A stretch of DNA of 64,000 nt from positions 6,758,001 through 6,822,000 of the forward strand of contig OX337228.1 of the NCBI GenBank assembly GCA_946965045.2, given 5' to 3'. The position numbers were made by a program, and so were the translations under genes. The notes beneath the pieces were generated by a model that saw only the letters and a list, made by a program, of their open reading frames with translations, was not told the origin of the DNA and did no database searches. Of this stretch, positions 8,631 to 18,885 are shown in pieces. This DNA is from Epithemia pelagica (taxonomy: Eukaryota > Bacillariophyta > Bacillariophyceae > Surirellales > Surirellaceae). Positions within the stretch are counted from its first letter, which is position 1. Each line of letters starts with the position of its first letter.

Positions 8631-9530
8631 CCCTTTGCCAGTGTCTTTTGCGGAAACTCCACATAATCGATTGGTGACCTCCACGATAGTACTCGTAGTA
8701 AGGGAAACTTGATGAGGGAGCATCTCTTCGATCAAGCGTGTTGGTCATCTGTTGGTTTGGTCACAGGAAAAGCTCGCCGACTCGTTTCTTCAGGAAACGT
8801 GGCCCAGCAAGAAGGCCTGTTTTTGACATTCCTCCCGTAGTCGTGACAACATAAGTGCTTTGATTTGGCCTCTCAGTCTCCGGAATTGATGATGAGCAAC
8901 GTTCCTCAGGTCCAGGATCTTCTGCTGATTCTACCACTAGATATCGAACATAATGATAAGGAAGTACATTGCTGGAACGTAAATGTTTCCTCTGCGGGGG
9001 AAAAGACCGTATACGCGAGCAGCGACATCGCCCTCATCATGTCGATTCGTCTCATCGTCTAAGTACTTGGTTGGATCTTTTTGTTCGCTCAGGGTGTGTA
9101 TCTTGCATGCCGTCGAATTGCTCCGATGTACTTGATGAGTCACTGCTGGAGTATGTGTTGTCATCCCATTCATCGTAGATACTCTTGAACTTTATTGAAT
9201 ACATTTCTTGGGAGATGAGAGCGGGTACTTCAGCTACGTTCGGAATCATGTCTTGTTGGTTCCGCAACAGTCGTTCGATGTCTCTTCTAGATTATTTTTT
9301 GTGAGAACGGGTCCTCCTTTACGTTTATGAGTCTTGGGTCTTCCGTCTTGTGTAGCATGTTGATCCCGTGATCGGCAATAATATTTGACGTCCTTGCTCG
9401 CGAGTCATGTTGAGAATCGAGCGACTGCAAACTACGTCTACTACACGTATATGTATGTAGGGCTAGTGAATGTCCAATTTCAATTTGAGATGATATTTCT
9501 ATGGCGTCGTTCATCGAACTCATTGAACGT
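8631..9530. other. Degenerate stretch without a recognisable gene
   Basis: Only short open frames on both strands. The left part may be further remains of the PP4R1-like sequence. A minus-strand frame at 9267-9052 has a Ser/Asp-rich protein-like patch (DNTYSSSDSSSTSEQ) but no family match. Confidence 0.3.
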
Positions 9531-10750
9531 TCAAGTGCTCTTGAGCAACTTGGCCTCTCGATTCTTCCGTGCCGTTGCTTCTTCGTCTGTCTCCATTCGT
9601 CCACTACTGTATCCACCCTGAGTTCGGTCCAACAAATCCTCAGTATCGTAGGCTCTCGCCGCCTTTTCTTTTCGATTCAAGGCCCTCTTGGCTTCCATCT
9701 CCTTGCGCAACCAATATTCTGCAATGCTCAACATTTTTGCGGGATGCTGTTCAGCTTTCAATTTTTGATACACATCGAGGTCCTCCATTCGACCTTGCCA
9801 GCCACAACTTCCCTTATCGGTGAGGAAAAACAAATGAGAAGCCCAATCATCCAATCCATCTGATAAAGCATTATAAGCGACCAAGACAAGATTGAGTTTC
9901 GTTCGTAAAAGCCAATGATCATGACAGTGTGTGCTTACCAAAAATGTGAGTGGCATAAATGATTGTCGCACGGCGTACATCAGACTCTTTGACCAACCAG
10001 CGCAAGAGATCTTGTCGGACGCAAACGTCCAAGCTCGTAGTGATTTCATCCAAGAGCAGAATCTTGAATGGACGAATCAGACCCAGCAAGATCTGAACTC
10101 GCCGACGCTGACCATCCGAAAGTTGGTGCATCCGCCAGTCCAAATCAATTCCGAGCATATCCACTAATTCATCACGACGTTCGGGATACGACGCTTGCAA
10201 TCGTTCCATCATGTTCCGAACCGCAATGTCCGCCATAAGAGGAACCGCGTTGCCCACAAAGGACACATTGCGCATACCCCAGTCACAATCCAAGCAAGCT
10301 CTGTGAAAATTCAGTCGAGTGTCGTGAAAGGCATTCAAGCCAAGTACTCGGACCGACTGGTCCATTCCATTTTGTACATTGTTGCTGCTGGTCAAGTGAC
10401 GTCCCGCTAGAACTCGAAGCAAGGTGGATTTGCCTTATCAAAACAAAGCACAAACACCATTTCAAAACAGAATCACCAAAGTCAGAATGCCTGTCGATCG
10501 AGACGTCATAACAGCTGGTCAATATCCTCTGGTATCATTTACCTGATCCATTCGCACCAATCAGTAAGCATCGCGATCCTGTCGTCAGTTCCAGGTTCAG
10601 CTTTTGAAGCACCATATTGTTGTTGTACTCGCTGACAATGGATGTTCCACTGTCACTGCTCTTGTAACAAAAGGTCAGATTTTTCACCTCAATGGCCTTT
10701 TCGCCATACTCGGGAAGTGGTGGTAGGGGCTTGGGGGTAACTCCATTCAT
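9531..10750 (-). CDS. CAF16-like soluble ABC ATPase (ABCI type)
   Basis: Three exons: 10750-10543, 10433-9939 and 9859-9531, with GT-AG introns of 109 and 79 nt; 343 residues from ATG 10750. The protein is a lone nucleotide-binding domain with Walker A GANGSGKST (split by intron 1), an LSDGQRRRVQ signature, Walker B ILLLDEITTSLD, and an H-loop in ATHIFDGLDDW, split by intron 2. The ATHIFDGLD block is typical of yeast CAF16 and plant ABCI19-21, soluble ATPases without membrane domains; CAF16 associates with the CCR4-NOT complex. A charged C-terminal extension (MEAKRALNRKEKAAR onward, about 90 residues) follows the domain. Divergently paired with the J-protein gene 420 bp away. Confidence 0.85.
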
Positions 10751-11169
10751 GATTGTCTAGTGGATTCTTCTTCTCTCGTGCAGTTCTATTGGAATGGCTT
10801 GCGTCGCAAACTCGTCTGGTTTGTACAGCAAAAATTAATGATCATGGCATAATGACACACAAGAATCGGATGATGGAAAGCGAACAACACAAACAAGGTA
10901 GATGAGATGGATGTCTGCGTTTGTGGCTGCGTCTTTGCAAAATGACGTGTTCTCGTTGGTTCAAAGTTGGGCACTGCTGATGGGTTCTTGATTGCGTTGT
11001 CCCCCGTGCGCACATGCTCAGTCGCGGAGCGAACCAAACTGCCGTGGCACCCAGCATCGTTCCAGCTACGGCTCCATTCGTATGCGCGACCGCCCCATAA
11101 CTCCGGTTTTGACGCGCTCACAATGGTGGGAGACATTGCGCTGTCCATCCGAACGCAACGACGACGATT
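10751..11169. promoter_or_regulatory. Shared upstream region of divergent ABC ATPase and J-protein genes
   Basis: A 419-bp interval between two head-to-head starts. No clear TATA box or known operator is visible; assignment as a bidirectional promoter rests on gene orientation alone. Confidence 0.4.
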
Positions 11170-11988
11170 ATGATGATGATGATACAGAACCTCCGCACTC
11201 GACATGCCATTGTACGGTCAAGACTCTGCTTCGCTTCGCCATGTCCTGTTCTTCTTTTGTCGATAACTTTGATATGTCTATTGTTTCTTTCACCAGCTCT
11301 GGCGGATCCAAACTATGAGTATGTACGTGAGGTTTTAGAAGAAGAGGCCGAGTTTCACGATCAGGACAATTCGTACTACCATGAGGATGCCAAGCCTGCA
11401 CAAGACGAGACCAGTGAGTCTTCGAGGCGTGCTCAAGAACGCGATGCAGAGTTTGAAGCCAAGGTCCAACACTTGAGTCGTCAAGAGCAAAAGAAGGCCC
11501 GCCAAAAGAAAAAGCAAGACGCTCGGTTGGTGTCTTGTTTATTAAGAGCATCGGAAAATCGTGATTACTACGCAGTCTTGGGACTCAGTCGCAAACAAGC
11601 CTTGAGTCAGTCGATTCCCCAGTGGCTCAGACGACTTGTTCCCAGTGAAAAACTGCGGTTCTTTGACCTGAGCGCCGCGGATATTCGCAAGGCCTATCGC
11701 AGCATGGCCACCCGTGTACATCCAGATAAGAATCACGATGGTCGAGCGGACCGTGCATTCATGGCATTGGAGGACGCCTACAGTATTCTGTCGGATAAAA
11801 ATCAACGTGAAGAGTACGATGAAACCTGGAGCTTTCAGGCCTGGGATGGATGGAATGATCGACAAACGCGGGTGGTTCAAACCACACAAGCGACTCTCAT
11901 GACAGTCGTACGAGTTGTTACCATGGTCAAGAAAGTTGTAGGACCATTTGCCGTTCCTGTTGGAATTCTCGCGGCTGTTTTCCTTTGA
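11170..11988 (+). CDS. ER-type membrane-anchored J-domain protein
   Basis: Single exon, 272 residues, from ATG 11170 (first of four Met codons). An N-terminal hydrophobic segment (VLLLSITLICLLFLSPALA, residues about 27-46) looks like a cleavable signal peptide. A charged stretch (47-120) precedes a J-domain (about 131-217) with the HPD motif at 184-186, needed to stimulate Hsp70 ATPase. The J-domain has a roughly 25-residue insertion after DYYAVLGLS. A C-terminal hydrophobic stretch (VVGPFAVPVGILAAVFL) ends exactly at the stop and could be a membrane anchor or GPI-like tail. This fits a co-chaperone acting in the ER lumen or secretory membranes; the exact class is not determined. Confidence 0.8.
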   Translation: MMMMIQNLRTRHAIVRSRLCFASPCPVLLLSITLICLLFLSPALADPNYEYVREVLEEEAEFHDQDNSYYHEDAKPAQDETSESSRRAQERDAEFEAKVQHLSRQEQKKARQKKKQDARLVSCLLRASENRDYYAVLGLSRKQALSQSIPQWLRRLVPSEKLRFFDLSAADIRKAYRSMATRVHPDKNHDGRADRAFMALEDAYSILSDKNQREEYDETWSFQAWDGWNDRQTRVVQTTQATLMTVVRVVTMVKKVVGPFAVPVGILAAVFL

Positions 11989-12320
11989 AGTCGTCGGCGT
12001 TCCATACTGTTGGAGTCGGTTCAGAATGGTTCTGTATCCTTCAACGTCGGTGAAGCTGTATGCGACTCAAACATTCAAGTGAAGCCGTAGAAGTAGCCGC
12101 CTACCTAGTTTTATGTGCATCAGAGCACTGTGTATCGAAGCTAAAGGGCGGTTGAATTTCTTTCAAGACAACAGATGATGACAACAACGGCAACGTCGCT
12201 CATAGTACCTATTGTAAGCCATTTATTCATTCATGGCAAGAGAAACGTACGTAATATATCCATCAGGATGTTACTATTGAAAATCTTGACTATTCGTGAC
12301 ACAGACTCACGTATTTCTGC
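11989..12320. other. Convergent intergenic stretch
   Basis: Space between the 3' ends of the J-protein and PHD-bromodomain genes. Nothing else is recognised; the plus-strand open frame beginning in it runs antisense into the next gene. Confidence 0.4.
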
Positions 12321-13967
12321 CTACACTTCTTCCACAGGCACGCCTTCCAGGGACGAAATGGTGCTGTCATCTACGACCATGATGCGGGAGCGCTTTGAAC
12401 AAGGAGGACCCGGTGAGCTTGTGTCCTCAGTGCTGGATGGGAAAACCACTCTTCCTTTTAATAGCATATCCATACTGACCCATCTCCAACCAAAAACTGT
12501 AATGTTTGGATTGTCAACGGAATGTTCAAACAAATAACCTGCCCGTTCCAAGACATTTGTGTGCTCACATTCGTAATTCAATTGGAGAAATAATTTCCAG
12601 GCCTTGCAAACCATTGCCGGTGAGGAAAAGACCTGTACCAAACGACGTGTCTCTGGATTCAGGACTCCGACTCGTCGAACGAGACACAGTTTGTTCGGCG
12701 ACAAGATCGTTCTCGTCCGACACCAAGACGGTGGGGATGGTTCCGACGTTTGTCTCTCGTACTGGTTGATCCGTTCCCACGATTGCCGAAAACTGGCAGT
12801 CTCATCCTTGACGCGTTTGGACAACAAGTGGTCAAAACTCTTGGTCCGAATCGCATCGGCGCGTCGCTGCTGGACTCGCGCCTTTCGAAAAATGACACTC
12901 TCTTCGTGGTTGAACAGAAAGCAGTTTTGCCAAACCAATTCAACATCGTTCAAGGCGCAAATGAGTATATTTTCCAAACGGCCGTCAGACCTATAATACC
13001 CATACCCAAGTTGTGTCAGCACGGTTCCCAGATCCATTGGTTTCTTGACGATATCGGTATATCCCTCCACTCCAGTGACTGGACTGGTAAATTCCATTCC
13101 AAAGTCGTACGATATCAATGTTTGAATCATTTCATACACCATGGCCAACAGTCGAACAGTCTCTTTCTCGGAAGCCTTGGGTTGAAAATGACGATTCATC
13201 AGATTCAAGGCGGATTCTCCGTCGACCAAATCACGTGGAAACCCAATTTGTTCTTGAAAACATTGGGGACACATCCATTTTTTTGTGGTGAGCGCCGATT
13301 GGGACGGTGAAAGGCAGGTTGGATGAAAAGTACGGGGACAATGGTCGCAGCATTGAAGCACTCCAGGTTTATTGCAGACATTGCAGTAACTGCTCCTCCC
13401 ATCTTCCACGCCAGATGTTCGGAACCGGGGGGACAAGGGGTCTTCTCTCAAGTCGGATTCGGCTCGTTTGTTTGAAAACACATAATTGTATTCTTTGGGA
13501 GTGCCCGCCTCAATGAATTGGCCTTCTGAAGAAACTTCGCGAGGAAAGTCGCTCACAGGTACCTGTGGGACCCGTTTTTGTCGCTGTTGTACTTTTGTAT
13601 GCTGTTGTACTTTAGCACGTTTCTGTTTTCGTCGTTGCTTTGTTTGTGGTTTACGTTGTTCTTTTGCCGGTGGTGGTGGCTCTGGTTGAGGATAGAGGGG
13701 TACAACGAAATGCGTCCTAGGATAATGGCTGCTGGTATTGGTTTTTGTCGCGATACCGGGGCGCGAAAGGTAATGCGTCCGTCCTACGGCATCTACATGG
13801 ACGAGAGGAGGATGACGATCGGATGACGGGGTTTTGAGTTCTTCCCTCTTGGCATCGTTTTGTTTGTCGTGTTCCTCTTCTGCTTCACTACTGTTGGAGG
13901 CGACAAACGTACTATCGCTATCATTGCTTTCAACTGAAACGTCCTCGGTGTTGTCTTCCACACCCAT
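12321..13967 (-). CDS. PHD finger-bromodomain chromatin protein
   Basis: Single exon, 548 residues from ATG 13967. The N-terminal 180 residues are acidic, then proline- and Lys/Gln-rich (likely nuclear localisation). A PHD finger spans about 194-236 with the zinc-ligand series CNVC, CDHC, H-x2-C, CPQC. A bromodomain spans about 275-375, with FTSPVTGVEGYTDIVKKPMD (the PxDLGT-type ZA loop) and an N-x5-FN helix around QNCFLFNHEES. A C-terminal region of about 150 residues has no recognised domain. PHD plus bromodomain is the reader pair of BPTF/TRIM33/TAF-type transcription cofactors, binding methylated and acetylated histone tails. The expected bromodomain Asn is provided by FN in LFNHEES. Divergent from the PPIL4 gene. 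Confidence 0.85.
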   Translation of the reverse strand: MGVEDNTEDVSVESNDSDSTFVASNSSEAEEEHDKQNDAKREELKTPSSDRHPPLVHVDAVGRTHYLSRPGIATKTNTSSHYPRTHFVVPLYPQPEPPPPAKEQRKPQTKQRRKQKRAKVQQHTKVQQRQKRVPQVPVSDFPREVSSEGQFIEAGTPKEYNYVFSNKRAESDLREDPLSPRFRTSGVEDGRSSYCNVCNKPGVLQCCDHCPRTFHPTCLSPSQSALTTKKWMCPQCFQEQIGFPRDLVDGESALNLMNRHFQPKASEKETVRLLAMVYEMIQTLISYDFGMEFTSPVTGVEGYTDIVKKPMDLGTVLTQLGYGYYRSDGRLENILICALNDVELVWQNCFLFNHEESVIFRKARVQQRRADAIRTKSFDHLLSKRVKDETASFRQSWERINQYERQTSEPSPPSWCRTRTILSPNKLCLVRRVGVLNPETRRLVQVFSSPAMVCKAWKLFLQLNYECEHTNVLERAGYLFEHSVDNPNITVFGWRWVSMDMLLKGRVVFPSSTEDTSSPGPPCSKRSRIMVVDDSTISSLEGVPVEEV

Positions 13968-14261
13968 CCTCTCAGTCGTTGGGCTTTCTTGTGCTACTCT
14001 TGGATTGGATCTTTTAGGTTCCGCTCTTTGGGACTTTGTGCGGCCTGTGCGGGAAGGTGCATGACTGTCGTTCTAATGTGTTGTTCACGTCAAAATCTCT
14101 AGGGCAGGATGAGCCGCAAGCTATGTCCTTATTAGACACATATTAATTATTAATGTCTGCCATAGCCAATAGCTCTACATAACCCGGATATTGTGGTCGC
14201 GGATCCATTGTCCATGCGCGACCACAAAAATTTGAAGGGTCCCTTTTCCACCAAAAGAACC
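13968..14261. promoter_or_regulatory. Short divergent promoter interval
   Basis: 294 bp between the starts of the PHD-bromodomain and PPIL4 genes, head-to-head. An AT-rich patch (TTAATTATTAATG near 14143) lies in its right half. No motif is assigned. Confidence 0.4.
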
Positions 14262-15557
14262 ATGGCGGTCCTGTTGGAAACATCGGTGGGTGATTTGGTG
14301 ATTGATTTGGATCTGGAAGGGTCTCCTGTCTTGTGTCGCAACTTTTTGAAGCTTTGCAAGGCGCGATATTACACCCAATCCTTGATTCATCATGTTCATC
14401 CCAATCGTTTTGTAGTATTGGGCGATCCCACTGGCACTGGAGATGGAGGCACAAGCTTTTATGGTTTGTTGACCGCCATGACGACAAACAAGAAGGATTC
14501 GTCATCATCAGTGTCTCGTAACGAATCATTGTTGGATAATAACGAAAAGAGGTTCTTAGCATCGTCGTCGGGTCGTCGATTGACCGAAGCAGAATGTCGC
14601 GAAAAGGGACGTGTGGTGGCTGTGGAACTCTATGGTCTCCAAAATACCGTGGGGAGTCAATTTTTAATCACCACCACCAGTGGACCCGACAAGGCATTGG
14701 ATGGCTATACGCACCCCAAAGTAGCCTCAGAAAAACAAGAGCAACAACAACAAACGAGTGGATTCTTGTCCTTGGGAAAAGTCGTGGAAGATGAATCGAA
14801 TTTATTGGATCGATGGGCCGATTGTTATTGCGACAAGGAGGGTCGCCCTTATGCCGATTGGAGGATTCGGCGAGCCTTGGTGGTTTATGATCCCTTTGAT
14901 GATCCACGAGCCATGAAAACCTTGTTGCATCAACGGGGCGTGGAGGTTGTTCCACCAGACGAAACGCAAAACGATAAAATGAACAAGGAACCACTGGTGG
15001 TTGCTCGATCTCCCTCACCTGTCCGTCCTCCAGAAGAGACGGTGTCCTCTCGCATTCCAATCGAGGAAGTAGATGTGAATCCAGACGAAGACATCAATCC
15101 ATTGCAAGAGCAACAATTTCGCCAAGAAATTCAACAAAAGGAAGATAAAAGTCGGGCGGTTGTCTTGGAAATTTTGGGCGATTTGCCCGACGCCGACATT
15201 CAGGCACCAGAAAATGTCCTCTTTATTTGTAAACTCAACTCCATTACGACCGATGAAGATTTACAGTTGATTTTGAGTCGCTTTGACGAAAAAGTGTCGG
15301 TAGAGATTGTCCGTGATCAGGAAACGGGGCAATCGCTCAATTATGCCTTTGCCGAATTCACCACACCTCAACAAGCCACACAAGCCTACTTGAAAATGAA
15401 TCAAGCTTTGGTCGACGATCGAAGGATTGTCGTAGACTTTTCACAATCCGTGGCCAAATTGTGGGATCGACATCGACAACGATATCGATCAAAACAACAA
15501 CAACATTCGAAACGAGCGCCATTGTCGGGTTCTCACAAACGACCTCGGCATGTATGA
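14262..15557 (+). CDS. PPIL4: PPIL4-type cyclophilin with RRM
   Basis: Single exon, 431 residues. ATG 14262 was chosen over an upstream in-frame ATG at 14214 because the product then begins MAVLLETSVGDLVIDL, matching the family N-terminus. A cyclophilin-type peptidyl-prolyl isomerase domain (about 1-190) carries diatom-type insertions: a poly-Ser stretch after FYGLLT and a Gln-rich loop near residue 160. A charged linker leads to an RNA-recognition motif (about 316-396) with RNP2 VLFICKLNS and RNP1-like NYAFAEF, and a basic tail. PPIL4 is a nuclear spliceosome-associated protein. The active-site Arg/Phe of canonical cyclophilins is not conserved in this subfamily, so isomerase activity is uncertain. 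Confidence 0.9.
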   Translation: MAVLLETSVGDLVIDLDLEGSPVLCRNFLKLCKARYYTQSLIHHVHPNRFVVLGDPTGTGDGGTSFYGLLTAMTTNKKDSSSSVSRNESLLDNNEKRFLASSSGRRLTEAECREKGRVVAVELYGLQNTVGSQFLITTTSGPDKALDGYTHPKVASEKQEQQQQTSGFLSLGKVVEDESNLLDRWADCYCDKEGRPYADWRIRRALVVYDPFDDPRAMKTLLHQRGVEVVPPDETQNDKMNKEPLVVARSPSPVRPPEETVSSRIPIEEVDVNPDEDINPLQEQQFRQEIQQKEDKSRAVVLEILGDLPDADIQAPENVLFICKLNSITTDEDLQLILSRFDEKVSVEIVRDQETGQSLNYAFAEFTTPQQATQAYLKMNQALVDDRRIVVDFSQSVAKLWDRHRQRYRSKQQQHSKRAPLSGSHKRPRHV

Positions 15558-15920
15558 TACTGTTGCTCGACAACCTCGCATGTAGAGAGTGGACGCCCAC
15601 GAAACCACTGTAAAACACGAGATAGACGCCCAATAAACATGTGATTCTAGCGTTGCCAAATTTTTGTCACCCACAAGCCTCCAAGTGAAACCATGATGTT
15701 GTTGCTTTGTAGTTGACTGGGTAGTTGACGGTTCGCCGTTGGTGTCATGCTATTGTAGAACCTTTTCAATACAGCAAGCATGTATGATACGCTCACATTT
15801 CTGGTCAAACCCAAGAAGCAGGGTCCAAATTTGCCTCTCGAACTGATGTAGAGTTGCGAAAAAAGAAACTGTGAATCTAGTATGAATATCATTCAATACA
15901 AAAGCCGCATGGACTACAAG
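15558..15920. other. Convergent intergenic stretch
   Basis: 3' flanks of the PPIL4 and LHC genes; no further gene or repeat is recognised. Confidence 0.4.
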
Positions 15921-16845
15921 TTACGACGCAAATATCAACGGAACTTCTTCTGCCACAGTCTCTTCCATGATTTCAATGGATTGGTTAATGGGTGCAAAGA
16001 ACCAGGGTGTTTCCGATACGACAGCCATTTTGGTAACCCATTCTTCCCAACTATACGAGACAACGGCCAACATGGCCAGTCGTCCATTGCGGATTTCGGC
16101 TTCCTCAAAGGCCTTTTGTTTTTTCGGGTCGGCTGGATACAAACCCAAGGGATCAAAGCCCAACTTGCCGGGTTGGTAGGCTGGATCACCCCGTCGGGCC
16201 TTGGCAATGCCGTACAAATCAATGGCGGCCGTCAACCCAATGCAAAAGCCCCACCAGATGGGACTCACTCGTTCCAAACCGCCATTCAACAAGGAGGGGA
16301 CACGTCCCGTCGAGTCCAAGACTGGATCCAACTCCATTTGACTGGCAATCGCTCGATCCCACAATTCCGACGCGGGCCAACCAACGGCAGCCTATTCACA
16401 TTATGAAATAAGACATGACATTCATGAGACCAAGTTTTCATTGTACGTGAGTCACAGACAAGGAACATGAAACGACACAACAACAACAACGCAAACATAC
16501 CAGCATTGCCAGACGGGCATGTTTGATTTCGGCTTCTCGATATTCCCACAATTGTTCTCGGTTCTTGGCCAATCCTAGCGGATCAAAACCCACATTACCG
16601 GCAAATTGACAATCCACCAAGGGAGCTGGGCATTGCAAAAAGGGAATGGCCTTGGACATGACCACTCGAGGTTGTTGAGTCGGTCGAGGAGGGTCGACCG
16701 AAGAATTTTCGCTCTTGTCGCTTTCTTCCGACAAGGATGACGTCATACTCAAGGGCGAAGACGGGGAAAATGAAGCGGATGAACTGGCGGTGAATACCAG
16801 AGCATTCGAAGTGCACAACATCAATACCGAAGCTGCCTTCATCAT
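15921..16845 (-). CDS. Plastid light-harvesting complex (LHC superfamily) protein
   Basis: Two exons, 16845-16501 and 16391-15921, with a 109-nt GTATGT..TAG intron; 271 residues. The N-terminus (MMKAASVLMLCTSNALVF) is a signal peptide ending in an ALVF site, then a Ser-rich transit-like segment, as expected for import through the four-membrane diatom plastid. Two chlorophyll-binding helices carry the paired motif: EAEIKHARLAML (helix A, interrupted at its end by the intron) and EEAEIRNGRLAMLAV (helix C). Each is preceded by GFDPLGL. The middle helix lies around IWWGFCIGLTAAIDLYG. It binds chlorophyll and carotenoid and feeds excitation to photosystems. The long helix-B region and C-terminus suggest an Lhcr/RedCAP-like rather than a classical Lhcf member, but this is a judgement by eye. 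Confidence 0.9.
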
Positions 16846-17451
16846 GGTGGTGGTTCTTGACACTATGCGACAAGTGTGATGCTTGGTCGAATTCTTGTGT
16901 CTCGCAAAAAAAGGGAATGGTCTGAGGAGAGAACAACAGGCCAAATGACTTGGATTGCCCTCCCGATGGTTGTTAGGTGCACCATATGGGGGCACTACTA
17001 TTGTATATGTCTGCTTTCTGACGCGCGTCATCCAAAGCCACTAGGAGATTCGGAACGACAGTACCGCATGTCCCCCAAGGTGCGACTGCGGGAACGTGCG
17101 GTGCTACACGTACTACCCGTACCACGCCCATGGCCCGCCAGCTCAAGCAATAGAGAGCGTACGCATACGCGAGGACCCGACCTAGCTACCTCTCGAGAGA
17201 AAGGAGAAGGTGAAGCCACAAGCCATGTCGTTATTGCCATCGAGTCAAACCTTATGATGGAAGAAACTGTGCTTGGCGCATTGAAAACGCAAACGAGCAC
17301 TCTCTAGCTACTATAGGTCTCTACTATAGGTCGGAGAAGGGCTTCTCTGTTTGCCCTGAAAAAGAAAGGGTACCTTGGATCCGAACGACATGCTGCAAGA
17401 ACACACATTCCTTCACAGATCTAAACTCAAGTAGTAGTCGTCTTTGAGTTC
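16846..17451. other. Upstream of LHC gene / downstream of PPCS gene
   Basis: About 600 bp with the promoter of the LHC gene on the right-hand side. A direct repeat ACTATAGGTC occurs twice near 17310-17333. No gene is recognised. Confidence 0.4.
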
Positions 17452-18885
17452 TTAGTCCAAGGAACGCCGCAGTCGTTGAAGGGCCAAAGCCACGGCCCAC
17501 GACAAGACTCCCGACAAGACGTAACCAATCACTTCGGTACCAAGGGCCTGGACTCGTTTCCAATACAAGTCTCGTTCCACACGTTGACGTTTCTCCTTCC
17601 ATGCCTCTTGCGCGTGTCGTGCCGCCTCCAAATCCTCTGCCGTGGACCGCCACGAAATGTATTCAAAATGAGATTCCACCACCTTGTCCAAAATCATTTC
17701 TTCCAGACTGTCTTGGTGTTGTGAGGATGATGATGATGATTGGGGCGGTCTCGACAGCTTTTGCATGGTCCATTGTTGTGCACTTGTAGGTACAGCTTCT
17801 CGTTGTGTGTCGGGTCCCAAGATCCATACGGTATCGTATCGAGTTTCTAGAATATTACCCACCACCAAATGAACTCCATAGGCTTGGACGGCTCGTTCGG
17901 CCTTTTCCCGTAATATGGCCGCGTCGGTTTCCAACTTGAAACTTACACAAAAGGCGGACGGTGCCCATTCGGACCGCAATCGTCCAATTGTTTTGGGAAC
18001 AGGTTTCAAATGCAGTGTCAAACCACCAGCATTGGAAGATTCGTTCTGGTTCTGATTCTTGTTGTTGTTGTGGATTGTTTCAGATGACGATGAGGAGGAT
18101 TGAATCTTGTGTTCGGCCCGTTCGGCTCGAGGAATGTAAAAATCGGACACGGCGGCCGCCAAATAGGTGAGGGCCAAGGAATGACAGGGCTGGAGGGCAG
18201 TGGCACACATTTGTAGTTTGGTCAGATACTCTTCCACTGTTCGAAACGAAATGGTCAAGAGTCGACGCTCCTGTTGAACTGTCGAGAATTCACGCATGGC
18301 CTTTTGGAGTCGAGCTGAATGTTGCAGAGCTCGTGACAAGTGATGACCATGCCCCGTGGGAGTGTCGGCAAACAATATGGATGCGTGCGCATTTGCCATG
18401 GACGACGATTGATACGTGCCACCATCAATATCGTTCTTGGTCAACCAAGGATCTTCTTTTCGCAGCACTTCACGTAGAGATTCCTCTTCTCCTTCTTCAT
18501 TGTCCATGTCATTCATCGCTTCACCCGCGTTTGTGGTACGTGTGGATGGAAAGAGTTTGGACAGCGCTTCTGTATCAAGCCCAAAATGAGGTGGATGGCC
18601 CAGTTCTTGTGCCAAGACTCGTGCATATGGCGATGCCGATCCTTGTCTCCACAAATGAATGACGGCATATCCTCGTCGTAAGAACCCCTCGACTGCCGTG
18701 GCACCTCGGACGCCGGTGCTAAAATTCTCCAAACATCGGACACTGTGCAATTCGAGATCGGCCGCTGTTCCACCTGAAGAAACCAAGGCGATGGGTCGAT
18801 TCCGGTCACCATGCAAGACCACAAAGGCGTCCAAATCTTGAGAGAGTGCCCTCTCTTCGGCTTTTGTCAAGGCGTTCAATACCAT
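17452..18885 (-). CDS. PPCS: Phosphopantothenate-cysteine ligase (PPCS/CoaB) with C-terminal membrane anchor
   Basis: Single exon, 477 residues from ATG 18885. It joins phosphopantothenate and cysteine in coenzyme A synthesis. Residues about 33-90 carry the nucleotide-binding and signature segment SSGGTAADLE..SVRCLENFSTGVRGA, closely like human PPCS (TSGGTKVPLE..VRFLDNFSSGRRG). LTYLAAAVSDFYIP and KPVPKTIGRLRSEWAP give the conserved AAVSDF and K-P-K blocks. FVSFKLETD-like (CVSFKLETDAAIL) and VVGNILETR follow. Ser/Asn/Gln-rich inserts interrupt the fold. Unusually, the last 25 or so residues form a hydrophobic helix (VIGYVLSGVLSWAVALAL) with a basic end, a probable tail anchor; family members are normally soluble. 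Confidence 0.9.
   Translation of the reverse strand: MVLNALTKAEERALSQDLDAFVVLHGDRNRPIALVSSGGTAADLELHSVRCLENFSTGVRGATAVEGFLRRGYAVIHLWRQGSASPYARVLAQELGHPPHFGLDTEALSKLFPSTRTTNAGEAMNDMDNEEGEEESLREVLRKEDPWLTKNDIDGGTYQSSSMANAHASILFADTPTGHGHHLSRALQHSARLQKAMREFSTVQQERRLLTISFRTVEEYLTKLQMCATALQPCHSLALTYLAAAVSDFYIPRAERAEHKIQSSSSSSETIHNNNKNQNQNESSNAGGLTLHLKPVPKTIGRLRSEWAPSAFCVSFKLETDAAILREKAERAVQAYGVHLVVGNILETRYDTVWILGPDTQREAVPTSAQQWTMQKLSRPPQSSSSSSQHQDSLEEMILDKVVESHFEYISWRSTAEDLEAARHAQEAWKEKRQRVERDLYWKRVQALGTEVIGYVLSGVLSWAVALALQRLRRSLD

Noticed and set aside
12175-12537. Plus-strand open frame overlapping the PHD-bromodomain gene end
   Set aside because: Mostly antisense to a clear coding sequence; no family features.
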